Shown here in pieces: positions 52,792 to 61,691 of a stretch of DNA of 64,000 nucleotides; the stretch's first letter is position 1, and each line of letters begins with the position of its first letter. Source of the DNA: CAMBRQ01 sp945870325 (GTDB lineage Bacteria > Bacillota > Clostridia > Lachnospirales > Lachnospiraceae). Location of the stretch: contig NZ_JBNPMC010000008.1 of assembly GCF_050313795.1 (NCBI RefSeq), forward strand, positions 1 through 64,000, read 5' to 3'. Under the pieces are notes generated by a model that was given only the letters and a program-made list of their open reading frames with translations, was not told the origin of the DNA and did no database searches. The position numbers and the translations under genes are program-made.

Positions 52792-54378
52792 TTAAGCTGC
52801 TAACTGGAAGCGTTGTTTCTTATTATGATACTTATACAGATTAAAGCCACAAGAAATCAGTGTAAGCTCCAAAATAACATTTTTCTCGCCTCTTCGAAAT
52901 AGCCTTTTGTAAGATCTATCCCATTTCAGAATACCGAATGCACCTTCTGCTTGAATACTTCTGTTCATTCTCAGAAGTGCTCCGTGTACGGATTCGAGGT
53001 TTGAAATTACCTCCTGATGAATCGAGGTCAACTCTTGATTCATACGGATTGTCCTGTTGCCTGATGTCTTCGGACAACATTCTTTTTTATATGGACATCC
53101 TTCACATGATTCACATTCATAGATTTCTTCTGTTCTACCATATTTATTCTTATACACATGACGGTTGTATTTGAAAATGAATTTCCTTCCGTTTGGGCAT
53201 ATGAGATTTCCTACTTCGTCTTGTTTAAAATTCACTGCACGGTATGGGTTTTCGTAATACTTTTTATCTGTTGTTTCCTTTTTGAACATAGTAAATTTCA
53301 TATATTTTTCCATTCCATGCTCTTCGCAATAAAGATAATTATTGTAGGAACCATATCCTGCATCTGCAACTGGATACTTTGGATAATGTCCATAAGTTTT
53401 GTGAAATTTTTCCATCAAGGGAACAAAGCATTCCATATCAGATGCGTATGGTTTTACGTCAACTACTGCAATATATTCATCACAGATAGCTGCCTGAAGA
53501 TTATATGCTGGAAGTAACTGATCATTTCCCATATAGTCTCGTTTTAATCTCATAAAAGTAGCATCATGATCTGTTTTAGAATAACTATTTCGTTCATCTC
53601 CACATATTTCTATATGACGTGCATAAGTTTTCAATCGTTCAAGATATCCCTGTAATTCTTGATACTGTTTTTGTTGAATGCTTTTTCTGTAACCACAACC
53701 GGAAACAAACGCGGATTCATTCAGATTTGTTCCCGTTTTGTACATTTCCAGCAGTTCAGAAACATAATCGATTGCATACTCCTCGCGCTTTTCAAGCTTC
53801 ACACCTAAATATCCAAGAACCTCTTTGTTCATGGCATCAATCAGAAGCGATATCTTGTTAAAAACCTTTTCTCGATTCTTAGTACAGGATTTTTTCCATA
53901 CCCAGGTATAGCGGTTTGCATTCGCCTCTATTTTAGTACCATCAATATAGGTATGTTCCAAGTCAACATGCTCTTTTTCGAAAATATATGTATTTACATC
54001 CATGAATATTTGTTCTATAGAATTCGTCAGTTCATTTCGGATGATATTTCCGAAGGTGGCAAAAGAAGGGGCCTTCATACCATCGAGAAGATACATGTAT
54101 CGAATATCATTTCTACAGAGTTTTTCAATTTTTCGCAGAGAACAGATACCATGTTCCATAAATGCAAAGAGTATTACTTTGAGGAGTTTCTGTTCATCAC
54201 ATCTTGGGCGACCTGTTTTGTATCCTTTCTCTACAAAATATTTTGATAGATCGATGTGATTCATAACTTCGCAAAAAGTATATACCGGATCAGAGATATC
54301 AATTAATTTTTCTATTTCCAATGGTAATTTCAGCTGACGAATGGTATAATTACCATTGGTATTTTTGTTTAGTAGCAT
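52792..54378 (-). CDS. IS1182 family transposase
   Basis: A 528-residue DDE transposase. The N-terminal DUF772-type domain (about residues 45-125, with GRPRCDEQKLLKVILFA) is followed by the catalytic core with DGTKIEANANRYTWVWKK, and a C-terminal region with a Cys cluster (YECESCEGCPYKKECC) and RSIQAEGAFGILKWDRSYKRL. The reading frame is intact, with no frameshift, so the element may be active. Base composition is more AT-rich than in the neighbouring genes, which fits a recently acquired element. Confidence 0.92.
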   Translation of the reverse strand: MLLNKNTNGNYTIRQLKLPLEIEKLIDISDPVYTFCEVMNHIDLSKYFVEKGYKTGRPRCDEQKLLKVILFAFMEHGICSLRKIEKLCRNDIRYMYLLDGMKAPSFATFGNIIRNELTNSIEQIFMDVNTYIFEKEHVDLEHTYIDGTKIEANANRYTWVWKKSCTKNREKVFNKISLLIDAMNKEVLGYLGVKLEKREEYAIDYVSELLEMYKTGTNLNESAFVSGCGYRKSIQQKQYQELQGYLERLKTYARHIEICGDERNSYSKTDHDATFMRLKRDYMGNDQLLPAYNLQAAICDEYIAVVDVKPYASDMECFVPLMEKFHKTYGHYPKYPVADAGYGSYNNYLYCEEHGMEKYMKFTMFKKETTDKKYYENPYRAVNFKQDEVGNLICPNGRKFIFKYNRHVYKNKYGRTEEIYECESCEGCPYKKECCPKTSGNRTIRMNQELTSIHQEVISNLESVHGALLRMNRSIQAEGAFGILKWDRSYKRLFRRGEKNVILELTLISCGFNLYKYHNKKQRFQLAA

Positions 54379-54433
54379 AAATTAATTATACCAAAAAATC
54401 GCTCAGGCCTCACGGTCTGGGCGATTTTTCTTT

Positions 54434-54466
54434 AGGAACTTATTTTACAGCCCCTTTTGTACCGCC
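54434..54466 (-). repeat. Right terminal inverted repeat of the IS1182-type element
   Basis: aggaacttattttacagccc...accgcc; pairs with 52623-52655 with one mismatch. Confidence 0.88.
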
Positions 54467-54650
54467 GTGCCATTCGGGAAAAAAAGATATTAACGCCGTC
54501 TTAACGGAGAATTACTCTTCTTAATGCAAAATTTTAATCCTTTGTGCTGAAGGTTAACCTGATGTTAGATGGTATCCTGAGCAAATAGATAAGGAACCTG
54601 CCAAAATCTTTATGCGGTCTTAATATGAATGCGAAGACTTTTTTACCTTC

Positions 54651-54680
54651 TTTATCTTACCTGACGTATATTAAGATAAA
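54651..54680 (+). promoter_or_regulatory. Inverted repeat upstream of the potassium operon (candidate operator)
   Basis: tttatctta (54651-54659) and taagataaa (54672-54680) form a 9-bp inverted repeat just before the ribosome binding site of the TrkH gene. GTCTTAA also recurs at about 54498 and 54617. KdpE is encoded at the end of this operon and is a possible binder. No T-tract is attached, so it is not a terminator. Low certainty. Confidence 0.35.
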
Positions 54681-54709
54681 ATAAAGAGGTGTAAAGGAAT
54701 TTTTTACAT

Positions 54710-56062
54710 ATGAACAAGCTTATACATAAAGACAGAGGTGTGCATAGGAAAAAGAAACTCACTTCCTTTCAAATCATCATCCTTGGATTCTCCAGCGTAA
54801 TATTGATCGGTACGGTATTTTTGATGCTCCCGGCGGCTTCGGAAGAGGGAGTGGCGACTCCGTTTCTGGAGGCCTTATTTACCTCGACTTCTGCAGTCTG
54901 TGTGACGGGGCTGGTCATTCACGATACGGCGACGTACTGGTCGGATTTCGGACAGATAATATTGATGATGCTGATTCAGATTGGCGGCATGGGAGTGATC
55001 ACTGTGGCGGCTTTATTCTCTATCCTTTCGGGACGTAAGATATCTCTAATGCAGCGCAGTACAATGCAGGAAGCAATCGCAGCGCCCAAGGTAGGCGGTA
55101 TCGTGCGGCTGACAGGATTCATCATTCGTACAGCGTTATGCATCGAATTGCTCGGAGCAGCTCTGATGGCGCCTGTATTTATCGGTGACCATGGCGCCAG
55201 GGGAATCTGGATGTCGCTGTTCCATTCGGTGTCCGCATTCTGTAACGCAGGATTCGACTTGATGGGAATCCGGGAGCAGTTCTCTTCGTTGACGGACTAT
55301 GCACAAGAACCGGTGGTCAATGTGGTAATCATGTTGTTGATCGTGATCGGTGGGATCGGATTCCTGACGTGGGACGATATACGGATGAACCGATGGCGTC
55401 TGCACCGGTACCGGATGCAGAGCAAGGTAATTTTAAGTATGACAGCTGCGCTGATCCTGGTTCCGGCTTTATTTTTCTATTTTTACGAATTCAGTGCCTG
55501 GGCGCCCGGAGAACGCATACTTGTGTCGCTGTTCCAGTCGGTCACGCCCCGTACTGCAGGATTTAATACGGTGGAGTTGAATGGGATGAGTGAGGCGGGG
55601 CTGTCGGTGATGATCGTGCTGATGCTGGTTGGCGGTTCGCCGGGATCTACGGCGGGCGGTATGAAGACGACGACGGTAGCGGTGTTGTTCGCTGCGGCGG
55701 TTTCCACATTCTCCAGAAAAGAGGATACACATCTGTTCGGACGGAGGGTAGATCTGGGGGTAGTAAAAAATGCGGCGACGATTCTGCTGATGTATGTCAC
55801 TTTATTTTTTGCCGGCGGTCTGGTCATCAGCATTACAGAAGGACTTCCACTCATGGACTGCCTGTTTGAGGCGGCTTCCGCGATCGGTACGGTGGGACTT
55901 TCTCTGGGGATCACGCAGGAGATTGGGACCTTGTCCAGATGCATCCTGATCCTGCTGATGTTTTTCGGACGCGTGGGCGGCCTGACACTGGTGTTTGCAG
56001 CGGTGTCCGGGACGAATACGAATGTGGTAAGGATGCCGAGAGAGAAGATTACCGTAGGATAG
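54710..56062 (+). CDS. TrkH/KtrB-type potassium transporter, membrane subunit
   Basis: A 450-residue protein built from four M1-P-M2 repeats. Selectivity-filter type loops are visible: SAVCVTGLVIHD in the first, SAFCNAGFDL in the second, PRTAGFNTVEL in the third and AIGTVGLSLGIT in the fourth. The N-terminus is short and basic. It takes up potassium together with the RCK subunit encoded next. The operon also encodes a KdpD/KdpE sensor pair, but no Kdp ATPase is present in the window. Confidence 0.92.
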   Translation: MNKLIHKDRGVHRKKKLTSFQIIILGFSSVILIGTVFLMLPAASEEGVATPFLEALFTSTSAVCVTGLVIHDTATYWSDFGQIILMMLIQIGGMGVITVAALFSILSGRKISLMQRSTMQEAIAAPKVGGIVRLTGFIIRTALCIELLGAALMAPVFIGDHGARGIWMSLFHSVSAFCNAGFDLMGIREQFSSLTDYAQEPVVNVVIMLLIVIGGIGFLTWDDIRMNRWRLHRYRMQSKVILSMTAALILVPALFFYFYEFSAWAPGERILVSLFQSVTPRTAGFNTVELNGMSEAGLSVMIVLMLVGGSPGSTAGGMKTTTVAVLFAAAVSTFSRKEDTHLFGRRVDLGVVKNAATILLMYVTLFFAGGLVISITEGLPLMDCLFEAASAIGTVGLSLGITQEIGTLSRCILILLMFFGRVGGLTLVFAAVSGTNTNVVRMPREKITVG

Positions 56063-56139
56063 ACGATGGGAGACGATCGTTCGTATCAGATAGATTACAG
56101 CAGAACAGATCACAGAAGATTAAGGGAGGTAACGCGAGG

Positions 56140-56787
56140 ATGAAATCTATATTACTTATCGGGCTGGGGCGTTTTGGAAAGCATGTAGCCTTGCAGCTGA
56201 ATCAGTTAGGGCATCAGGTTATGGCGGTGGATCATGTAGAAGAACGGGTAGAGGAAGTATTGCCGTTTGTGACCAATGGGCAGATCGGCGACAGCACGAA
56301 TGCGGATTTCCTGGAGTCTCTGGGAATCCGTAATTATGACGTGTGCATTGTGGCGATCGGAAATGATTTCCAGAGTTCGCTGGAGACCACATCTTTGTTA
56401 AAGGAACTGGGTGCAAGCCTTGTGGTGTCCAGAGCAGCTCGGGATGTGCAGGCGAAGTTCCTGCTGCGCAACGGCGCGGACGAGGTTGTCTACCCGGAGA
56501 AACAGATAGCGAAGTGGACCGCTATTCGGTATAGTGCCGACCATATTCTGGATTATATAGAACTGGACGACGAACATGCCATGTTCGAGATCCCGGTTCC
56601 TGCAGGATGGGCGGGACGTTCGGTGGGGCAGATTGATATACGGAAGAAATACCACATCAATATTATGGGAATTAAAAAAGGAGGAAAACTGGAACTGCCG
56701 GTATCTCCGGATACTATTCTGGAGGCGGGAGAGACCATGCTGGTACTTGGGAAGAACAAGGATCTGCATAAATACTTCCACATATAA
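56140..56787 (+). CDS. TrkA/KtrA-type potassium channel regulatory subunit
   Basis: A 215-residue cytoplasmic protein with an RCK-N Rossmann domain (LIGLGRFGKHVA, then an acidic residue in AVDHVEE) and an RCK-C domain (about 135-215). It forms a ring that gates the TrkH/KtrB subunit in response to ATP/ADP or NAD(H). ATG 56140 has gggaggtaacgcgagg before it; the open frame upstream overlaps the transporter gene and is not coding. Confidence 0.92.
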   Translation: MKSILLIGLGRFGKHVALQLNQLGHQVMAVDHVEERVEEVLPFVTNGQIGDSTNADFLESLGIRNYDVCIVAIGNDFQSSLETTSLLKELGASLVVSRAARDVQAKFLLRNGADEVVYPEKQIAKWTAIRYSADHILDYIELDDEHAMFEIPVPAGWAGRSVGQIDIRKKYHINIMGIKKGGKLELPVSPDTILEAGETMLVLGKNKDLHKYFHI

Positions 56788-56813
56788 GGCGGAATCTGGG
56801 AAAGCGGGGTGAG

Positions 56814-57350
56814 ATGATGCAAGAGTTACTGTTACTTGCCGCGATGACTTTGATCATGATTTTTGGAGGAGTGGTTCTGAAGAATCTGGATGGATTCCTT
56901 GAGAGGAACCGAAAGGAACAGGAGGCCAGAGAGCAGAAATGCTGGCTGTGGATCGGCTGTTCCAATCCGCTTGCTGCGGAGAGTATTGCGGACGTTTTTG
57001 ACAGATGTTCGGCAAAATATCCGGGGATGTCCGTTCATATCTTTAGTGGAACAGAGGAGGAACTGGAAAAAAGATTACATGCCGGACTGCTGGATGTTAT
57101 TTTTTTATCGGAACATGCAAGCCTTTTCTTTGAGAATCCTTTCAATAACCGGCGGGTCCTGTTAGAGATGGCTCCTGTTCATACAAGATATGATGGAATC
57201 CCAGTAGAACCGATCGCAGGAGGAGATTTGCCGCAGAAGGCGTTCTGGTCGAAGAAGAATCCTGCGACTGCGTATCTGGTACAATGCCTGGAAGAGCAGA
57301 CGCTGGCGGCAGAAACAAAAAATAGAAAGCACGGACAGAAGATGGTATAA
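56814..57350 (+). CDS. Uncharacterised membrane-anchored protein with a LysR-substrate-like domain
   Basis: A 178-residue protein with an N-terminal membrane segment (about residues 3-22), a charged linker, and a soluble part of about 120 residues. The soluble part reads like half of a periplasmic-binding or LysR effector domain: WIGCSNPLAAESIADVF, PGMSVHIFSGTEEELEKRL, GLLDVIFLSE and VEPIAGGDLPQKAFW. No DNA-binding domain is present. It lies 26 bases after the TrkA-type gene and 57 bases before kdpD. It may bind a small molecule and pass a signal to the potassium transporter or to KdpD, but this is inference. Confidence 0.7.
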   Translation: MMQELLLLAAMTLIMIFGGVVLKNLDGFLERNRKEQEAREQKCWLWIGCSNPLAAESIADVFDRCSAKYPGMSVHIFSGTEEELEKRLHAGLLDVIFLSEHASLFFENPFNNRRVLLEMAPVHTRYDGIPVEPIAGGDLPQKAFWSKKNPATAYLVQCLEEQTLAAETKNRKHGQKMV

Positions 57351-57407
57351 TAATGCGCGAACAGAGCATACTCTGATTGACTTATCGTGGGAGGAGAATC
57401 AATAGAA

Positions 57408-60017
57408 ATGCCAAAACAATATGGAAAACTTAGAATATTTTTCGGATATGCCGACGGTGTGGGAAAGACCTGCGCCATGCTTCGGGCGGCGCGAACAGAG
57501 CAGGAAAGAGGCGCCGCCGTGGCAGTGGGGTATCTGGAATCTCACGGAAGGACGAAGACCGAGGCTCTTGCGGATGGTATTGAGAGGCTGCCGGTCAGAA
57601 GGATATCCGGCGAAGGAGGCTTCCGGGAGGAGTTGGATATTGACGCGGCGCTTAAGAGCGCCCCGGATCTGATTCTGCTTGATGAACTTGCTCATGCCAA
57701 CGGACCGGGAAGCCGTCATGCAAAAAGATATCAGGATGCACAGGAATTGTTAAATGCGGGGATCGACGTATACACAACGATGAATGTCGCGGATCTCGAG
57801 AGTCTGAATGATACGATAGCCCCACTTGTTGGCGGCGCTGCCCGGGAACGGATTCCAGACTCCGTATTTGACCGGGCGGACCGGGTGGAATTGGTAGATT
57901 TGGAGCCGGACAGGCTGTTTCGCCGTATGGATCAGGAGAAAACGGATGCAGGCTTAACGGCGGAGCATCTTGCTGCGCTTAGAGGGATCGCTCAGCACCG
58001 ATATGCGGATTGGGAGGAACTGCACCACTGTAAAGACGCTGCTTCGGGGCAGAATTTTTACCATACGGACGAACATATCTTAGTGTGCCTGTCGCCTTCG
58101 CCGTCAAACCCTAAGATCATCCGGGCGGCGGCAAGGATGGCGATGGCGTTTCGGGGGGACTTTACTGCATTGTATGTACAGACGCCGGAAGAAGAAGTTA
58201 TAGATGGGGCGGATCAGAAGCGGCTGCGCGAGAATATACGTCTGGCAGAACAGCTTGGCGCCGCCGTAGAGACCAGTTACGGAGAAGATGTCCCTTATCA
58301 GATCGCCGAATTCGCAAGACTCTCCGGAGTGTCTAAGATCGTGATCGGACGAAGCAGTGCGGCGCGTAAGAGTATCTTCAGCAAGCCGTCCCTGACGGAG
58401 TGCCTGATTGCAGCGGCTCCGAATCTGGACGTCTATGTTATCCCGGACGCTTCATCGGCGGATCAGCGGCGAGAACAGAAAAGGGGATGGCTTGGAATGT
58501 TTTCCATGCCGGTAAAGGATATCGGGAAAACGATCCTTGTGTTGCTGGTGGCTACGCTGATTAGTTATCTGTTTTACGGGCTTGGGTTTACCGAGGCAAA
58601 TATCATCAGCGTATACATATTCGGGGTACTGGTAGTATCGGTGGTTACAACGAGCAAGATCTGCGGTATGGTCTCGTCTTTGGTAAGTGTGTTAGTGTTT
58701 AACTTCTTCTTTACGGTACCGCGGTTTACCTTTCATTTCGATGATTCGTCCTATATCGTTACTTTTATGATCATGTTTATGATCGCGCTCCTGACGGGGT
58801 CGCTGGCAACTAAGTTAAAGGATAACGCGCGGCAATCCGCCAGATCTGCATTCCGGACGAAAATCCTGTTTGAGACGAACCAGATCCTTCAGAAGGAAGA
58901 GGATGAAGAGGCGGTGGTTAGCGCGACGGCAGAACAGATGATGAAACTTTTGCAAAAGGATCTCGTGATCTATCTTCCCAAAGGGGAGGGATTGTCCGAA
59001 CCCAATGTATACCGAACAGTGGGGAGCGCTTGTGTGGATCTGACCGATGAGGATGAGAAAGCAGTTGCTATATGGGTATTCCGTAACAATAAGCGGGCGG
59101 GCGCTACGACGGATACCTTGTCGAATGCCAGATGTCTGTATCTGGCAATCAGAGCCAGCCAGAAGGTATACGGGGTCGTAGGAATCGCCATGGAAGGCGT
59201 GCCGCTGGAGGCGTTCGAGAACAGCGTGCTGCTCTCAATCCTGGGCGAGTGTGCGCTTGCAATCGAGAGTATTAAAAATGCGCGCGAAAAAGAGGCGGCA
59301 GAGATATTTGCGAAGAACGAACAGCTCCGTGCCAATCTGCTCCGGGCGATCTCTCACGATCTGCGTACGCCGCTGACATCGATTTCCGGCAATGCTAGCA
59401 ATCTGATGACAAATTACGATAAACTGGAGGATGGGGCAAGACAGAGGATATTTACAGATATCTATGATGATTCGATGTGGCTGATCAATCTGGTGGAGAA
59501 TCTGCTGGCGGTAACCAGGCTGGAGGGCGATCAGGTTAAGCTGAATCAGTCGGTGGAACTGATGGATGAAGTGATTGCAGAGGCGCTTCGCCACATTGGA
59601 AGGAGAAGTAAGGAACATCATATCCGTGTGATTGCTTCGCAGGAGTTGCTGCTTGCGAAGATTGACGTAAGGCTGGTCGTTCAACTTCTAATCAATTTGA
59701 TCGACAATGCGGTCAAATATACGCCGGCAGGCTCTGATATTGTGATCTGCATAGAGCGGAAGGATGGGTGGATCGTAACGGAAGTCCGTGATAACGGGCC
59801 GGGAATTGCTAAGGAACAGAAGGCACATGTCTTTGAGATGTTCTACAGTGGGGCGAATAAAGTCGCGGACAGCAGGAGAAGCTTAGGACTTGGACTTTCA
59901 CTGTGCAGAGCGATCGTTACCGCCCACGGTGGTACGATTACGGTAACTGATAATCAGCCGAAAGGAACTGTTTTTACATTTACATTACCAGCAGGGGAGG
60001 TTGAACTGCATGAATAA
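57408..60017 (+). CDS. kdpD: KdpD-type sensor histidine kinase
   Basis: An 869-residue kinase that senses potassium limitation or osmotic stress. The order is: KdpD N-terminal domain with Walker A (GVGKTCAML) and LILLDELAHANGPGSRH; a universal-stress-protein domain (about 225-365); four membrane segments (about 380-480); a GAF domain (about 500-630); and HisKA with the phospho-acceptor His650 (AISHDLRTPLTS), then an ATPase domain with NLIDNAVKYTP, DNGPGI and LGLGLSLCRAI. ATG 57408 is chosen; GTG 57387 is in frame but would precede the ribosome binding site ggaggag. Confidence 0.93.
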   Translation: MPKQYGKLRIFFGYADGVGKTCAMLRAARTEQERGAAVAVGYLESHGRTKTEALADGIERLPVRRISGEGGFREELDIDAALKSAPDLILLDELAHANGPGSRHAKRYQDAQELLNAGIDVYTTMNVADLESLNDTIAPLVGGAARERIPDSVFDRADRVELVDLEPDRLFRRMDQEKTDAGLTAEHLAALRGIAQHRYADWEELHHCKDAASGQNFYHTDEHILVCLSPSPSNPKIIRAAARMAMAFRGDFTALYVQTPEEEVIDGADQKRLRENIRLAEQLGAAVETSYGEDVPYQIAEFARLSGVSKIVIGRSSAARKSIFSKPSLTECLIAAAPNLDVYVIPDASSADQRREQKRGWLGMFSMPVKDIGKTILVLLVATLISYLFYGLGFTEANIISVYIFGVLVVSVVTTSKICGMVSSLVSVLVFNFFFTVPRFTFHFDDSSYIVTFMIMFMIALLTGSLATKLKDNARQSARSAFRTKILFETNQILQKEEDEEAVVSATAEQMMKLLQKDLVIYLPKGEGLSEPNVYRTVGSACVDLTDEDEKAVAIWVFRNNKRAGATTDTLSNARCLYLAIRASQKVYGVVGIAMEGVPLEAFENSVLLSILGECALAIESIKNAREKEAAEIFAKNEQLRANLLRAISHDLRTPLTSISGNASNLMTNYDKLEDGARQRIFTDIYDDSMWLINLVENLLAVTRLEGDQVKLNQSVELMDEVIAEALRHIGRRSKEHHIRVIASQELLLAKIDVRLVVQLLINLIDNAVKYTPAGSDIVICIERKDGWIVTEVRDNGPGIAKEQKAHVFEMFYSGANKVADSRRSLGLGLSLCRAIVTAHGGTITVTDNQPKGTVFTFTLPAGEVELHE

Positions 60018-60711
60018 ACCATTGATCTTAGTTGTAGAGGATGATCCGCCGGTGCGCAATCTGATTACGACTACATTAAAAACCAATGACTACCGTTATC
60101 TGTCTGCGCCGAACGGTGAGACGGCGCTCTTAGAAGCGTCTTCCCATAATCCAGACATCATTCTGATGGATCTGGGGCTTCCGGATATGGACGGCATAGA
60201 AGTAATCAAGAATGTACGGTCCTGGTCGAATCTGCCGATTATCGTGATCAGCGCCAGAAGCGAGGATACGGATAAGATCGAAGCCCTGGACGTGGGGGCG
60301 GATGACTACCTTACCAAGCCCTTCTCTGTGGAGGAACTGCTGGCAAGACTTCGCGTGACCCAGCGCAGGCTCTCTTATATGACTGCGGAGATGCTGGCGT
60401 CCAGTTCCGTATTCATCAACGGGAAACTGCGGATAGATTATGCCGGGGGCTGTGCCTACCTGGAGGGGCAGGAACTGCATCTGACACCTATTGAATACAA
60501 ACTGTTGTGTCTGATGTCTAAGAATGTGGGAAAAGTTCTGACGCATACATTCATCACGCAGAATATCTGGGGACGAAGCTGGGATAACGATGTGGCATCC
60601 TTACGCGTATTTATGGCGACTCTGCGGAAGAAACTGGAGCTGGATGCTGATTCACCACAGTACATCCAGACGCATATCGGTGTTGGATACCGGATGATGA
60701 AGGTAGAATAG
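60010..60711 (+). CDS. kdpE: KdpE-type response regulator
   Basis: A 233-residue OmpR/PhoB-type regulator. The receiver domain has the acidic pair VEDD, the phospho-acceptor Asp54 (ILMDLGLPD) and the Lys of YLTKPF. The winged-helix DNA-binding domain follows (about 130-230), with LTPIEYKLLCLM and IQTHIGVGYRM. It overlaps kdpD by 8 bases, and ggggagg lies 9 bases before ATG 60010. Its usual target is kdpFABC, which is absent here, so it may control the trkH/trkA operon in which it lies. Confidence 0.93.
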   Translation: MNKPLILVVEDDPPVRNLITTTLKTNDYRYLSAPNGETALLEASSHNPDIILMDLGLPDMDGIEVIKNVRSWSNLPIIVISARSEDTDKIEALDVGADDYLTKPFSVEELLARLRVTQRRLSYMTAEMLASSSVFINGKLRIDYAGGCAYLEGQELHLTPIEYKLLCLMSKNVGKVLTHTFITQNIWGRSWDNDVASLRVFMATLRKKLELDADSPQYIQTHIGVGYRMMKVE

Positions 60712-60729
60712 ATAAAAGAATCAAAGACG

Positions 60730-60775
60730 AAAAGGGAGTGTATCAGCATGTAGCTTGATACGCTCCCTTTTCATG
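60730..60775 (+). terminator. Terminator of the potassium operon
   Basis: A 16-bp stem (60730-60745 with 60756-60771, one wobble) ending in cccttttc, shortly after the kdpE stop codon. Confidence 0.8.
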
Positions 60776-60947
60776 TGGGCAGTTGTTATAGTTTTGCTGA
60801 AAAAATAAAAAATTTTAATATATTATAGTTAAATAATTCATTTTTTTTAAAATACGCCTTGTGTTATACTGTAACTAATCAATAAAGGGAACGGCAATAA
60901 TACAATATTTTATAGTAAAAATTACAAAAGGAAAGGAAGAATATCAG

Positions 60948-61691
60948 ATGGAAGCAAAATTTCTGCTGGTAGGCGAGTCGGCTGTATCTATCCAGATGGG
61001 AGATGTGATCAGCCTGGAAGTGAATCAGAAAGTAAGAGGGTTAATGCAGAGTCTTCTCGATGACCCTGTAGACGGAATCAAAGAGATGGTTCCAACTTAT
61101 GCCTCATTAATGGTTCACTACAGACCTGAGGTGATCAGGTACGAGGAATTGAAGAAAGAGATTAAGAAGCGCATGGAGAATGCGGGGCAGGCTAAGGAGC
61201 AGTCCAGTATTGTGAAGGAGATTCCGATCTGCTACGAAGGAGAATTGGCACCGGATCTGGAGGATTGTGCAAGATTCGAAGATATCTCTATCCAGGAATT
61301 CATCCGTATGCATTCGGAACATGAATACTATACATATATGCTTGGATTTGCACCTGGTCATGCGTATAAAGCAAGATTCGAGGAACCGTTCCATTTTAAG
61401 AGAAGAGAATCTCCAAGAGTAAAGATTCCGGGAAGAACGATTGTAGCCCAGACGAATCAGTCCAACTTAATTCCGTTCCCACAGCCATGTGGATGGAATA
61501 TCGTAGGTACCACGCCGTGCGAGGTCTGTGACTATTCCAAGGAAGATCCGTTCCTGGTGCATGCAGGTGACTGGGTAAAATACATGCCGGTTACACGGAG
61601 TGAATATGATGCGATCCGCAGAGACGTGGAAAAAGGAACCTATCGTGTGAATACCTATACCCGCAAGGGCAATGAAAAGGCGGTGAAATAA
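60948..61691 (+). CDS. pxpB: 5-oxoprolinase subunit PxpB (KipI-like)
   Basis: A 247-residue protein of the PxpB/KipI family. Recognisable segments are SIQMGDVISLEVNQKVRGL, YASLMVHYRP, PICYEGELAPDLE, and the C-terminal YMLGFAPGHAYK and VGTTPCEVCDYSKEDPFLV stretch. With PxpC and PxpA it forms an ATP-dependent 5-oxoprolinase that converts pyroglutamate to glutamate. PxpA (LamB/YcsF) is not in the window but may follow beyond the right edge. The family was first described in Bacillus as an inhibitor of kinase A, but the enzyme role is general. The next gene starts at the very next base. Confidence 0.9.
   Translation: MEAKFLLVGESAVSIQMGDVISLEVNQKVRGLMQSLLDDPVDGIKEMVPTYASLMVHYRPEVIRYEELKKEIKKRMENAGQAKEQSSIVKEIPICYEGELAPDLEDCARFEDISIQEFIRMHSEHEYYTYMLGFAPGHAYKARFEEPFHFKRRESPRVKIPGRTIVAQTNQSNLIPFPQPCGWNIVGTTPCEVCDYSKEDPFLVHAGDWVKYMPVTRSEYDAIRRDVEKGTYRVNTYTRKGNEKAVK

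Larger units (their letters stand above)
52623..54466. mobile_element. IS1182-type insertion sequence, complete
   Basis: Terminal inverted repeats of 33 bp (52623-52655 and 54434-54466) differ at one position and enclose an intact transposase gene. A strong hairpin (about 54397-54428) lies inside the right end and another (about 52665-52702) inside the left end; these can block transcription coming into the element. No clear target duplication flanks the repeats, though a palindromic gtac lies inside both ends. It sits between a LysR gene and the potassium operon and disrupts no recognisable gene. Confidence 0.88.
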
